A program made the translations under genes and the position numbers. The notes below the pieces were generated by a model. The model did not search any database, was not told the DNA's origin, and saw only the letters and a program-made list of their open reading frames with translations. Shown here piece after piece: positions 1-9,737 of a stretch of 64,000 bases of DNA (the stretch's first letter is position 1; each line of letters begins with the position of its first letter). Source of the DNA: Teichococcus wenyumeiae (GTDB taxonomy: Bacteria; Pseudomonadota; Alphaproteobacteria; Acetobacterales; Acetobacteraceae). The DNA is taken from assembly GCF_003696345.1 (NCBI RefSeq), contig NZ_RFLX01000006.1, forward strand, positions 179,210-243,209, written 5' to 3'.

Positions 1-2
1 CC

Positions 3-1015
<1,013 letters not shown>

Positions 1016-1019
<4 letters not shown>

Positions 1020-1909
1020 GCGCGGCGATCGACAGCAGCCCACCGCTGCGGATGCGCCTGGCGGCACGGGGGCTGGACACGGTGACGCTGCTGGTGCTGC
1101 CGGCAGCTTTCGTGCTGGTAGCGCTGTTCCTCTACCCCTTCCTCTACGGGCTCTGGCTGTCCTTCCACCCCAAGGACGGCACCCTGCTGGGAAACTACGG
1201 CCGCTTCTTCTCCGACCCGTTCCTCTACGACACGATCTGGACAACCATGCGCCTAGCGGTGCCGGTGACGCTGCTGAACCTGCTGCTGGCGGTGCCCGTG
1301 GCCTTCCGCGTGCGCCTGATGCGGCGGCAGCGGCTGCTGACCACCATCCTGATCCTGCCGATCACGCTCGGCACGGTGCTGGTGGCGGAAGGCATGCTCT
1401 TCTACTTCGGCGCCCAGGGCTGGTTCAGCCGCACGGTGATGATGCTCGGCCTGTCCTCGACCCCGGTGAAGCTGACCAACAGCTATATCGGCGTCTTCCT
1501 GTCGCTGCTGATCACCGGCTTTCCCTTCACCTTCCTTCTGACGCTGTCCTATGTCACCGGCATCGATTCCTCGCTGGAACAGGCGGCGGCGACACTGGGT
1601 GCGGGGCCGCGTTCGCGCTTCCGGCACATCTTCCTGCCGCTGCTGCTGCCGGGTCTCGCTATCACCTTCTGCCTCAGCTTCGTGCAGGCCTACTCGGTCT
1701 TTCCCTCGGCGGTGCTGGTGGGCGAGCCAGCACGAATAACCAGGGTGATCTCCATCGCGGCCTACCAGGCGGCTTTCGAGGAATATGATTACTCGCTGGC
1801 CTCCGCCATCGCGATGATCATGGGCTTCACGCAGCTCGCCGTGGTGGTCGTGGTGCTGGCATCGCGGCAATTGCTGTATCGCGGCCCCGCCGGCGGCGGA
1901 AAAGGCTGA
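1016..1909 (+). CDS. ABC transporter permease (PotB/FbpB-like)
   Basis: Inner-membrane subunit of 297 residues with about six hydrophobic helices. The first follows a short cytoplasmic N-terminus (TLLVLPAAFVLVALFLYP). The EAA coupling loop, which contacts the ATPase, is visible as EQAAATLGAGPRSRFRHIFLPLLLPG split by its conserved Gly. It starts inside the ATPase stop codon and is followed 12 bases later by a second permease, so the three form one operon. The family (MetI-like, binding-protein-dependent) is certain; a polyamine, iron or other small-solute substrate cannot be told apart. Confidence 0.92.
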
Positions 1910-1921
1910 GGAGCGCAGGAC

Positions 1922-2764
1922 ATGCATAGCAATCCCAGCCTTTCCACCCGCCTCTGGGCCGCGGCCCTTTGGGTGACGGTCGGCTTCTTTGTCCTGAACC
2001 TGCTGGCCATGATCGCCTCGGTGGTGGTCAGCTCCTTCGGCACGCGCTGGCTCGGCACCTGGCTGCCGGCGGGGTGGACCACACGCTGGTACTTCTCCGC
2101 CTGGGAGGAATTCCAGCTGCACGACGTGCTGCTGGTCACCTTCCAAGTCGCCTTCTCCGTGGTGCTGCTGTCGGGCCTGCTCGGCGTGCCGGCGGCTTAC
2201 GCCATGGCGCGGCGGGAATTCCCCGGCAAACGCGTGCTGATGCTGCTGTTCCTGCTGCCGCTGCTGGTGCCGCCCATCACCTACGGCATCCCGATGGCGA
2301 CGGTGCTCTACCAGACCGGCCTGGGCGGCACGATGGCCGGCGTCATCCTGGCCAACCTGGTGCCCACTGTGCCCTTCGTGATCCTGGTGATGATCCCCTT
2401 CGTGGAGCAGATCGACCCGAGGATCGAGGCCGCCGCGCGGGTCTTCGGCGCCGGCACCTTCCGACTCTTCGTGCATGTGCTGACGCCGCTGCTGCTGCCG
2501 GGCGTGCTGGCGGCGCTGCTGCTGGTGCTGGTGCGCACCATCGCGATGTTCGAGCTGACCTTCCTGACGGCTGGCCCGACCAGCCAGACGCTGGTGGTCG
2601 CGCTCTACTACTCGGTCTTCGCGGCGGGCGTGCGCGCGGTGCAGTCGGTGGATGCCATGGCGGTGATCTACATGCTGGCCACGCTGGTCTGGCTGGTGAT
2701 CGCGCTGCGTTTCGTCAGCCCGACTCAGATCGTGGGCCGCGCTAAGCAACAGCAGGCGCATTGA
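1922..2764 (+). CDS. ABC transporter permease (PotC-like)
   Basis: Second inner-membrane subunit, 280 residues, pairing with the upstream permease. The first helix is at residues ~15-38, and the EAA loop reads IEAAARVFGAGTFRLFVHVLTPLLLPG in two halves around the conserved Gly. A GAGG-containing stretch (1909-1912) precedes the ATG by nine bases. The gene ends the plus-strand operon, and a 10-bp perfect hairpin follows at once. The likely binding protein is the convergent gene at 2808-3998. Substrate is unresolved. Confidence 0.92.
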   Translation: MHSNPSLSTRLWAAALWVTVGFFVLNLLAMIASVVVSSFGTRWLGTWLPAGWTTRWYFSAWEEFQLHDVLLVTFQVAFSVVLLSGLLGVPAAYAMARREFPGKRVLMLLFLLPLLVPPITYGIPMATVLYQTGLGGTMAGVILANLVPTVPFVILVMIPFVEQIDPRIEAAARVFGAGTFRLFVHVLTPLLLPGVLAALLLVLVRTIAMFELTFLTAGPTSQTLVVALYYSVFAAGVRAVQSVDAMAVIYMLATLVWLVIALRFVSPTQIVGRAKQQQAH

Positions 2765-2772
2765 ACGGAAAC

Positions 2773-2799
2773 GGCAGGGCGGCACGCCGCCGCCCTGCC
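2773..2799. terminator. Hairpin between convergent transporter genes
   Basis: A perfect 10-bp inverted repeat (GGCAGGGCGG at 2773-2782, CCGCCCTGCC at 2790-2799) with a 7-base loop lies between the permease stop and the convergent binding-protein stop. There is no long T run, so it is probably a bidirectional stem that helps termination rather than a textbook intrinsic terminator. Confidence 0.55.
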
Positions 2800-2807
2800 G
2801 GCCCTTG

Positions 2808-3998
2808 TTACTGCCGCGGCTTCTTGGAGCCGATCTGCTCGTCCCAACGGCGGAAGGCCGCCACCAGCCGGTCCGGCGTCAGTGGCGGCGCCACCGGCCG
2901 CTCGCGGAACCAAGTCTCGTATTCCGGACGGCCGAATTCACGGATCACGTCCTGGCTTTCCTGCGGCGCCATCGAGAGCGGCGCATCCGCGATCACCGGG
3001 CCCGGATAGAGGTAGCCCTTGTCATAGGTCATCGCCTGCTGCGGCGGCTGCAACAGGAAGGCCATCAGCTTGGCGCAGACCGCCACGCGCTCCGGCGCCA
3101 CGCCCTTGGGCACGGCCATGAAATGCGCGTCCGGCAGCCAATGCGTACCGTCCAGCATGAAGACCTTGGCCTCCTTCGGCACGATGCCCAGTACGCGTGG
3201 GTTGATGTCCCAGCCGCAGGCGGTCGCGATGATGTCGCGCGAGCCTTCGCCGAACTCGCGCATCGTGGCGGAGGTGCCGGTCGGGTAGTAGTCGATGGTC
3301 TCGCCGATGGCCTGGAGATAATCCCAGCTCTTGTCCCAGCCATTGACGGGGTCCGAGGGGTCCCTGTCACCGAGGATGTAGGGAAGGCCCTGCAGCAGCG
3401 TCCAGCCCGGGCCGGAATTGGCCGGGCGGGCATAAACGAAGCGCTCGGGATGCGCCCGTGCCCAGCCGAGCAGATCCTCCGGCGTGCGGATCGCCGCCGT
3501 CATGCGGTTGGGCATGTACTCGAACAGCGGGCCGGAGGGCGTATAGGACACCTCGATGCCATAGCCCCGGCCAAAATTCGCCTGCAGCATCTTGGCGCCG
3601 GGGATCAGGATCTTGTCGAGGTCCGGCAGGACATCGGAATAGGCCGGCAGCATCTGCGTCCAGAGGCCCTGGTTGACGCCGTCCGACAGTGGTCCGAGCC
3701 CCAGCAGCACGAAGTCGATATCCAGCCGCCCGGCATCCTGCTGCGCCTTCAGCTTAGGCGCCAATTCGGGCGAGGGCGCGACCTGGATGTTCAGCCGGGA
3801 GATCAGGTTGGGATTCTGCTGCCGGAACAGCTCGATCGCCGGGCGGTCGATCTGCAGGGCGCCGGCGACATCCATGATGCTGAGCGCGATCGGCGCACTG
3901 GGCAGGGGGTGCGGTTGCGCGTGAGCCTGGCGCAGGGCCACTGTCGCGGCGGAGCCACCGGCCAGCAACGCGCGGCGGCCCAGGTGATGGACAGGCAT
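2808..3998 (-). CDS. ABC transporter extracellular solute-binding protein (family 1, PotD/FbpA-like)
   Basis: Periplasmic receptor of 396 residues, probably for the importer encoded at 3-2764. The N-terminus carries a twin-arginine-like signal (GRRALLAGG) and an alanine-rich cleavage region ending in AHAQ near residue 28. The mature part has the features of a type-2 periplasmic binding protein: an early LSIMDVAGAL strand, an LDIDFVLLGLGPLSDG segment and a late FLLQPPQQAMTYDKGYLYPGP segment. It faces the permease genes tail to tail, so it has its own promoter in 3999-4152. Assignment to the neighbouring importer is inference from adjacency. Confidence 0.85.
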   Translation of the reverse strand: MPVHHLGRRALLAGGSAATVALRQAHAQPHPLPSAPIALSIMDVAGALQIDRPAIELFRQQNPNLISRLNIQVAPSPELAPKLKAQQDAGRLDIDFVLLGLGPLSDGVNQGLWTQMLPAYSDVLPDLDKILIPGAKMLQANFGRGYGIEVSYTPSGPLFEYMPNRMTAAIRTPEDLLGWARAHPERFVYARPANSGPGWTLLQGLPYILGDRDPSDPVNGWDKSWDYLQAIGETIDYYPTGTSATMREFGEGSRDIIATACGWDINPRVLGIVPKEAKVFMLDGTHWLPDAHFMAVPKGVAPERVAVCAKLMAFLLQPPQQAMTYDKGYLYPGPVIADAPLSMAPQESQDVIREFGRPEYETWFRERPVAPPLTPDRLVAAFRRWDEQIGSKKPRQ

Positions 3999-4123
3999 GT
4001 TTCCTCCGTTCTTGCTGCTTCAGCGCGAGGGGGACGAAGACTCGCGAGGGGCCGTGCACCAGGATCGGTGCGGCGCCTGCCGGGAAGCATGCCGGAGAAT
4101 GCAGCGGCTTTGCAGTCAATTCG

Positions 4124-4145
4124 GCGGGGCTTCGAATAACCCCGC
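4124..4145 (-). terminator. Hairpin downstream of the Gfo/Idh/MocA gene
   Basis: A 6-bp GC stem (GCGGGG at 4124-4129, CCCCGC at 4140-4145) with a 10-base AT-rich loop lies eight bases past the stop of the minus-strand oxidoreductase. It probably ends that operon before the binding-protein promoter. No T run was seen. Confidence 0.4.
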
Positions 4146-4152
4146 AGGGATG

Positions 4153-5184
4153 TCAGATGCTTTTCACCCGACAAGGACGGCCGGTGCGCGAGCTCTCCAG
4201 CAGGGCGTCCACGAGGTAGTGGACGCGCAGCGCATCGGCGCCACTGGCGGCGGGCTCGCGCCCCTGGTCGAGCGCATCCAGGAAATCCGCCAGCACGCTG
4301 CGGTGGTAATCATGCGGGAAGGCCATGGGATCGGCACCGGTGCCACCGCCACCGCCCGGCCGAAGCTCGGTGACGCGGCCGTCCTGGTGCTGCACATGCA
4401 GGTCCACGCCTGTCAGCGAAGCCGTGGCCCGCTTGCCGGTCAGTTCGATACGCTCGGGAAAGCCAGGGAAGGCGGCCGTGGTGGCCTCGATGGTTCCCAT
4501 GGCGCCGCTGGCGAAGCGCACCGCCGCGCAGGCCAGATCCTCGGTTTCCATGCGGTGGACCGGGCTGGTCGTGGCATAGCCGGTGACCTCGGCCACCGGG
4601 CCGGCGAGGCTTTGCAGCAGGTCCAGCGTATGGATGCCCTGGGTGATCAGCACGCCGCCGCCATCGCGCGCCAGCGTGCCGCGGCCAGGCTCGTCGTAAT
4701 AGGATTGCGGGCGCCAGAGGCGGATGCTGGCGGAGGCGGCGATGAGGTTGCCGATCTGCCCCTCCCGCTGCAGCGCCGCGAATTGCACAGCGGCGGGGCG
4801 GAAGCGGTGCTGCAGCACCAGGCCCAGCGTGACGCCGGCCTCGCGGCAGGCGGCGACCAGTTGCTCCGCCCGCGCGGTGGTGATCTCCAGCGGCTTTTCC
4901 AGCAGGATATGCTTGCCGGCGGCGGCACAACGCCGCACCAGATCCAGATGCGTATCCGGCGGCGTCAGGATCATCACGCAATCCACGCTGGAATCTTCCA
5001 GGATAGTGTCGAGCTGATCGGTGGCGGGGAAGGGGAAGCGCTGCGCGAAGCTGTCGCGCCGGGCGGCGCTGCGTGCATAGGTGCCCGCCACCTCCACACG
5101 CTCCGCAAGGTCCAGCAAGGATCTGGCATGGGGCGTGACCGCCATGCCGAGGCCGATGACTCCGATGCGGTGCCGCGTGCTCAT
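4153..5184 (-). CDS. Gfo/Idh/MocA family NAD(P)-dependent oxidoreductase
   Basis: Cytoplasmic dehydrogenase of 343 residues, the usual length for the family. The N-terminal Rossmann fold begins with IGVIGLGMA, a relaxed GxGxxA dinucleotide motif. The family signature EKP (ILLEKPLEIT) is at residues ~93-102, and the C-terminal half is the mixed alpha/beta substrate domain with the conserved TQGIHTLDLLQSLAG helix. It lies 64 bases downstream of an amino-acid-type binding protein on the same strand and is probably co-transcribed with it. A polyol, sugar or amino-acid-derived substrate is possible; nothing in the sequence decides. Confidence 0.85.
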   Translation of the reverse strand: MSTRHRIGVIGLGMAVTPHARSLLDLAERVEVAGTYARSAARRDSFAQRFPFPATDQLDTILEDSSVDCVMILTPPDTHLDLVRRCAAAGKHILLEKPLEITTARAEQLVAACREAGVTLGLVLQHRFRPAAVQFAALQREGQIGNLIAASASIRLWRPQSYYDEPGRGTLARDGGGVLITQGIHTLDLLQSLAGPVAEVTGYATTSPVHRMETEDLACAAVRFASGAMGTIEATTAAFPGFPERIELTGKRATASLTGVDLHVQHQDGRVTELRPGGGGGTGADPMAFPHDYHRSVLADFLDALDQGREPAASGADALRVHYLVDALLESSRTGRPCRVKSI

Positions 5185-5248
5185 GCCCTGCCTCCGGCCT
5201 CAGGAAGAAACCGCGGCCCGGGAAGGCCGCGGGGTCTCAAGCGGGTGC

Positions 5249-6070
5249 TCAGAACTGCGGCATCGGCGGCAGCGGGTCCATCGGCGCCTTGAACCAGCGC
5301 TGGTGGATACGGTCCAGCTCGCCATTCTGCACGATGGAGGCGATGAAGGTGTTGCTCCAGTCGCGCAGCGCCTCATCCTGCTTGCGGAAGGCCATGCCAT
5401 TGGCCTGGGCGCGGAGCGTGAACTTCGGCTCGATCTGCAACTGCGGGTAGTTGTTGACCAGCTGCGCCAGAACCGTGCTGCTGGCGCCAATGGCCTGCAC
5501 CTGGCCGGAGATGATGGACTGCGTGGTGGTGGCATCGTCATCGAAGCGCATGACGCGGATTTCCTTCGGCGCCACGGCCATCAGCGCCGAATCCTGCGTG
5601 CTGGCCCGCGCCACGCCGACGCGCACGCCCTTCAGGTCGTCCGGGCCTTTGATGTTGGCGCTCTTCGGCGCCAGGATATAGGTGGTGAAGGCGCTGTAGG
5701 GGTTGGAGAAGAGCACCTGCTTCGCCCGTTCCTCGGTGATGCCGAAGGTGGCGACCAGCATGTCCACCTTGTTGGTCAGCAGGAAGGGAATGCGGTTGGG
5801 GCCGGTGACGGGCACGAGCTGAAGCTGCACGCCCAAGGCCTTGGCCAGCAGAACGGCAACATCGGCGTCGTAGCCGGCGGGCTTCTGATTCTCATCGATG
5901 CCGCCGAAGGGCGGGTAGTCGGTGAGGATGCCGATGTTGATGGTGCCGCGCTTCTTGATCTCATCCGGCGTCGCGGCGGCGGCGGGGCGGATCAGGCCCG
6001 GCATCAGGGCGGCGGCGCCACCGAGTGCGAGCGCGCCCAGTGCGCGGCGGCCGATCGGGTTGAAGGTCAT
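5249..6070 (-). CDS. Amino-acid-type ABC transporter substrate-binding protein
   Basis: Periplasmic receptor, 273 residues from the ATG at 6070; the frame is open further upstream, but only this start gives a signal peptide. The N-terminus (PIGRRALGALALGG) is a twin-arginine-like leader with an Ala-rich end. The mature protein shows the bacterial PBPb (SBP_bac_3) pattern: GYDADVAVLLAKALGVQLQ, then VDMLVATFGITEERAKQVLFS in two parts, and DLKGVRVGVARAST. The two permeases upstream on the same strand are its probable partners. No ATPase gene accompanies them here. Confidence 0.9.
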   Translation of the reverse strand: MTFNPIGRRALGALALGGAAALMPGLIRPAAAATPDEIKKRGTINIGILTDYPPFGGIDENQKPAGYDADVAVLLAKALGVQLQLVPVTGPNRIPFLLTNKVDMLVATFGITEERAKQVLFSNPYSAFTTYILAPKSANIKGPDDLKGVRVGVARASTQDSALMAVAPKEIRVMRFDDDATTTQSIISGQVQAIGASSTVLAQLVNNYPQLQIEPKFTLRAQANGMAFRKQDEALRDWSNTFIASIVQNGELDRIHQRWFKAPMDPLPPMPQF

Positions 6071-6120
6071 GTCAGTTGTCTCCCTGGTCGTGGCGTTTGC
6101 TTGTGTTGTCGGTGGCCGCT

Positions 6121-6771
6121 TCAGCGGGTGGCAAGGGCGAGTTTCTGTTCCATGCGCTTGCTGTAGGCGGAAAGCGGCCAGCAGATGATGAAATAGGTCA
6201 GCCCCACCAGCCCGAAGATGGTGAAGGGTTGGAAGACGGCATTGTTGATCACCTGCGCCGCGCGGGTCAGTTCCACGAAGCCGATGATCGAGGCCAGCGA
6301 GGTCGCCTTGATCAGCTGCACCAGGAAACCCACGGTGGGCGGGATGGCGATGCGGAAGGCCTGCGGCAGCACGATCAGCCGCATCTGGTTCCAGTAACGC
6401 AGGCCGAGGGCGCTCGATGCTTCCCACTGGCCGCGCGGCACCACCTCGATGCTGCCGCGCCAGATCTCGCCCAGGAAGGCGCTGGCGTGCAGCGAGAGCC
6501 CCAGCGCGGCGGCGCCCCAGGGATCGACATCGAAGCCGAAGATGCCGGGCACGAAGAAGGCCAGGAACAGCTGCATCAGCAGCGGCGTGCCCTGGAAGAT
6601 CTTGATATAGGCGAAGGCGAACCAGCGCAGCGGCTTGATGGGGCCGCTGCGCATCAGCGCGATCAGGATGCCGCCGATGCTGCCGCCGATGAAGGCGAAG
6701 ACGGAGAGCAGCAGCGTCCAGCGCACCGCCGCCAGGATGAAGAGGATCTCGTTGGGGCCGAGGCTTCGCAT
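6121..6771 (-). CDS. Amino acid ABC transporter permease (His/Glu/Gln/Arg/opine family)
   Basis: Inner-membrane protein of 216 residues with an N-terminal helix (LLLSVFAFIGGSIGGILIAL) and the EAA-type loop QWEASSALGLRYWNQMRLIV. The conserved FQGTPLLMQLF segment is typical of HisM/GlnP-type permeases. A GAGGGA ribosome site lies ~12 bases before the ATG and overlaps the upstream permease gene's end. It pairs with the permease at 6784-7455 and the receptor at 5249-6070. Confidence 0.92.
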   Translation of the reverse strand: MRSLGPNEILFILAAVRWTLLLSVFAFIGGSIGGILIALMRSGPIKPLRWFAFAYIKIFQGTPLLMQLFLAFFVPGIFGFDVDPWGAAALGLSLHASAFLGEIWRGSIEVVPRGQWEASSALGLRYWNQMRLIVLPQAFRIAIPPTVGFLVQLIKATSLASIIGFVELTRAAQVINNAVFQPFTIFGLVGLTYFIICWPLSAYSKRMEQKLALATR

Positions 6772-6783
6772 GATACCGTTCCC

Positions 6784-7455
6784 TCAGCGTGTCGCGGGCT
6801 GGCGCAGGAAGGCGCGGTCGATCAGCGCGAAGATGCCCCAGAAGATCAGGGACAGGGCGAAATACATGCCCGTCACCACGAAATAGACCTCGAAGCTGCG
6901 GAAGTTGCGCGCCTGGATGTCGTTGGCGGCGCCGGTCAGCTCACTGGCCGCGATGGCCGAGCAGACGCTGGAATTCAGCATCAGCAGGATGAACTGGCTG
7001 GTCAGCGCGGGATAGATGGCCTGGATGGCAGGCTTCAGCACGATGAGGCGGAAGATCTGCAAGGGCTTCAGGCCCAGCGCGCGCCCGGCCTCGATCTGGC
7101 CCTTGGAGATGCTCTCGATGCCGGCGCGGATGATCTCGATGCCATAGGCGCCGACATTGACCACCAGGGCCAGCAGCGCGGCCTGGTCGGCTTCCAGCCG
7201 GATGCCGATGGCGGGCAAGCCGAAGAAGACCACGAAGATCTGGATCAGGAAGGGGGTATTACGGATCAGCTCGATATAGGCGTCGATCACCCAGCGCAGC
7301 GGCTTTGGCCCGCTGGTCTTGCCCAGCGCGCCCAGGACGGCCACGACCATGCCGATGGCCATGGAGGCCGCGGACAGCCAGAGGGTGCGCAGGGCACCAG
7401 CCATCAACTCGTCCCAGGCGTTGAAGACCTGCCCGAATTCAAAAACGTAGTTCAT
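6784..7455 (-). CDS. Amino acid ABC transporter permease (His/Glu/Gln/Arg/opine family)
   Basis: Inner-membrane protein, 223 residues from the ATG at 7455. A GTG seven codons upstream (7476) is also open but adds only Arg/Pro-rich residues. The first helix follows WDELMAGALRTLWLS, the RNTPFLIQIFVVFFGLP segment is the permease hallmark, and the coupling loop reads GQIEAGRALGLKPLQIFRL. It is the first gene of a four-gene minus-strand set (permease, permease, receptor, oxidoreductase) whose promoter should lie in 7456-7634. Confidence 0.91.
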   Translation of the reverse strand: MNYVFEFGQVFNAWDELMAGALRTLWLSAASMAIGMVVAVLGALGKTSGPKPLRWVIDAYIELIRNTPFLIQIFVVFFGLPAIGIRLEADQAALLALVVNVGAYGIEIIRAGIESISKGQIEAGRALGLKPLQIFRLIVLKPAIQAIYPALTSQFILLMLNSSVCSAIAASELTGAANDIQARNFRSFEVYFVVTGMYFALSLIFWGIFALIDRAFLRQPATR

Positions 7456-7634
7456 GCCGGCGGGCCGCCGGCCCACGGGCGTGGCACTGCCATCGGATTA
7501 TAACCCTCCCGAATCGTTTCCGGCCGGCCGTTAAGGCTTTGGCTTGCTCTTCTCACCGTTGCGCAATGCAGTGCAACAGGCCGGAAAGCTGACGCGGATC
7601 AGGGCTTTATGCAAGTGGGAGGAGTGGCGGGGGG
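7456..7634. other. Intergenic region upstream of the amino-acid ABC operon
   Basis: About 180 bases between the minus-strand permease start and the ferrochelatase stop. It must hold the promoter of the amino-acid ABC set and the end of the hem operon. No clear -35/-10 pair or intrinsic terminator was recognised. Confidence 0.4.
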
Positions 7635-8705
7635 CTACCGGCCCCGGGCCTGCCAGCCCGCCAATTCTTCCCGCAGGATGCTGTCGAGCAGCATCGTAGC
7701 CCCGGCGCTGTCGTTCAGGCAGGGGAGCAGGTGGAAATGCGTGCCGCCGGTGCCGAGGAACTCTTCCCGCAGCTCACTTCCCAGTTCCTCCAGCGTTTCC
7801 ACGCAGTCGGACAGGAAGCCAGGCGCCACCACGGCGATGCGCTTGATTCCCCTGGCGGCAAGGCTCCCGACATACTCGTCGGTATAGGGCTCCAGCCAGG
7901 GCTCGCGGCCGAAGCGGGACTGGAAGGTCATGGGGAACTGCGCCGCGCCCAGGCCCAGTTCCCGCCGCAGCGCCACCATGGTGCGCTCGCATTCGCCCGG
8001 ATAGGGATCGCCCGCTTCCACATAGCGGCGCGGCAGCCCGTGGAAGGAGCCGATCAGCAGCTCCGGCTCCCGGTCCAGTGTCAGCAGCGAGGCCCGGATA
8101 CGGTCCGCCATGGCGCGGATATAGGCCGGGTGGTCGGGGAAGCTGGGCACGGTGCGGATGGCCGGCTGCCGGCGCATCCGCATCAGGGTGCGGAAGGCGG
8201 CGTCATTCACCGTCGCCGTGGTCGTGGCGCTGTATTGCGGATAGAGCGGCACCAGCAGCACGCGGCCGCAGCCCTGGTCCACCAGCCCTTGCAGGCGCTC
8301 GGCCACCGAAGGGCGGCCGTAGCGCATGGCCCAGTCCACCACCACGCCGGTACGTTCCTCCGGCCACAGCGCGCGCAGGTTCTCAGCCTGGGCGCGGGTG
8401 AAGGTCCGCAGAGGGGATTCGTCCTTCTCCCGGTTCCAGATCTCGCGATAGGCGGCGCCGGTGCGGAAGGGGCGGCGGCTGAGGATGACGCCTTGCAGCA
8501 GCGGCTGCCACCAGAGCGGACTGGCTTCGATGACGCGCCGGTCGGAAAGGAACTCCGAGAGATAACGGCGGATGGCCCAGTAGCCGGTGCCTTCCGGCGT
8601 GCCGAGATTCACGAGCAGCAGGCCGGTGCGCTCCGCCCCGGCCAGGGCAGGGCTGGACCAGTTCCGGCTGCCGCCATGGGCTGGCGGATGCTCGATATAG
8701 CTCAT
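7635..8705 (-). CDS. hemH: Ferrochelatase
   Basis: Inserts Fe2+ into protoporphyrin IX, the last step of protohaem synthesis. The protein has 356 residues. LLLVNLGTPEG is the family N-terminal signature. The metal-site His lies in LLIGSFHGLPRRYVEAGDPYP, and the conserved acidic segment is VVAPGFLSDCVETLEELG. The ATG at 8705 overlaps the hemC stop by one base (TGATG), so the two are translationally coupled. A GTG one codon upstream is the alternative start. Pairing of hemC with hemH makes a small haem cluster next to the haem enzyme catalase. Confidence 0.96.
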   Translation of the reverse strand: MSYIEHPPAHGGSRNWSSPALAGAERTGLLLVNLGTPEGTGYWAIRRYLSEFLSDRRVIEASPLWWQPLLQGVILSRRPFRTGAAYREIWNREKDESPLRTFTRAQAENLRALWPEERTGVVVDWAMRYGRPSVAERLQGLVDQGCGRVLLVPLYPQYSATTTATVNDAAFRTLMRMRRQPAIRTVPSFPDHPAYIRAMADRIRASLLTLDREPELLIGSFHGLPRRYVEAGDPYPGECERTMVALRRELGLGAAQFPMTFQSRFGREPWLEPYTDEYVGSLAARGIKRIAVVAPGFLSDCVETLEELGSELREEFLGTGGTHFHLLPCLNDSAGATMLLDSILREELAGWQARGR

Positions 8706-9679
8706 CACAGAATATCCTCGGGGCTGTCCGCCCGCAGGGCGGCGCCCAGTTCGGCGCCCATCCGCGCCGCATCGGCCTGCTGCCCGCGCAGGCTGCGCCG
8801 CAGCAGGAAAGAACCGTCGGGCCGCGCCAGCATTGCCGTCAGCAGCAGTTCGCCACCCGGCAGCGGGCGCGCGAAGGCGCCGGCAGGGGTGCGGCAGGAG
8901 CCATCGAGCGCATGCAGCACCGCCCGCTCCGCCCGGGCGGCGAGCCGCGCGGCGGGATCGTCGATCCGCGCCAGCAGGGCGCGGGTGTGGTGGTCATTCT
9001 CCCGCGCCGTCACCGCCACAATGCCCTGGCCGGCGGCGGGCAGCATGGCCTCGGGTTCCAGCACGGCGGCGATGCGGTGGGTCAGGCCCAGGCGCTTCAG
9101 CCCGGCCACCGCCAGCAGCGTGGCCACGAAGTCGCCGCCCTCCAGCCGCTCCAGCCGCGTGCGCACATTGCCGCGGAGAAGGCCGAAACGCAGGTCTGGC
9201 CGCGCATGCAGCAACTGCGCCTGCCGCCGCACGGAAGCGGTGCCGATGCGCCCGGCTTCCGGTAGGCTGGGGAAGGGCAGGGCACGCTCAGTGGGCGGGC
9301 AGCCGGGCGCCAGCACCAGGGCATCGCGCGGGTCCTCGCGCGGCAGTACGCAGGCGATGGCGATGCCACGCGGCAGTTCCGTTTCCAGGTCCTTCAGGCT
9401 GTGAACGGCGAAGTCGACGTGGCCGTCCAGCAGCGCCTCATGGATGTCCTTGGCGAAAAGACCCTTGCCGCCCAGATCGGCCAGCCGCCGGTCCTGCATC
9501 CGGTCGCCGGCGGTGCTGATCACCTCCTGCCGCATCGGCAGGCCGGGGCGGATGGCGTCCAGCGCCTCCATCACCATCCGCGTCTGGGTCCGGGCCAGGG
9601 CAGAGCCGCGTGTGCCCAGGCGCAGCGCGGCCGGGCTGTCGATGGAGGGCCAGGTGGGGAGCGAAAGGACGGCTGACAT
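8705..9679 (-). CDS. hemC: Hydroxymethylbilane synthase (porphobilinogen deaminase)
   Basis: Condenses four porphobilinogens into hydroxymethylbilane in tetrapyrrole synthesis. The protein has 324 residues from the ATG at 9679; the frame is open upstream, but similarity starts with LRLGTRGSALARTQT about 18 residues in. Other family signatures are HSLKDLETELP and the Arg-rich GNVRTRLERLEGG. The Cys that carries the dipyrromethane cofactor is in DGSCRTPAGAF. hemH follows with a one-base overlap. A very strong hairpin separates the start region from katA upstream. Confidence 0.96.
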   Translation of the reverse strand: MSAVLSLPTWPSIDSPAALRLGTRGSALARTQTRMVMEALDAIRPGLPMRQEVISTAGDRMQDRRLADLGGKGLFAKDIHEALLDGHVDFAVHSLKDLETELPRGIAIACVLPREDPRDALVLAPGCPPTERALPFPSLPEAGRIGTASVRRQAQLLHARPDLRFGLLRGNVRTRLERLEGGDFVATLLAVAGLKRLGLTHRIAAVLEPEAMLPAAGQGIVAVTARENDHHTRALLARIDDPAARLAARAERAVLHALDGSCRTPAGAFARPLPGGELLLTAMLARPDGSFLLRRSLRGQQADAARMGAELGAALRADSPEDIL

Positions 9680-9697
9680 CCGCAAGGTTTCCTTATC

Positions 9698-9731
9698 GGC
9701 CAGGCGCGGGGCGGGCGCCCCGCGCCTGGCC
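9698..9731. terminator. 15-bp perfect hairpin after katA
   Basis: Inverted repeat GGCCAGGCGCGGGGC (9698-9712) and its complement (9717-9731) around a 4-base loop, seven bases past the katA stop and 19 bases before the hemC start. It should stop katA transcription. No T run follows on the minus strand, so it may instead be a stabilising stem or sit in the hemC leader. Confidence 0.55.
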
Positions 9732-9737
9732 TGTCTG

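Noticed and set aside
1253..2785. 510-residue open frame antisense to the two permease genes
   Set aside because: His/Gln/Arg-rich low-complexity translation with no family resemblance; it is the GC-rich mirror of real membrane-protein genes.
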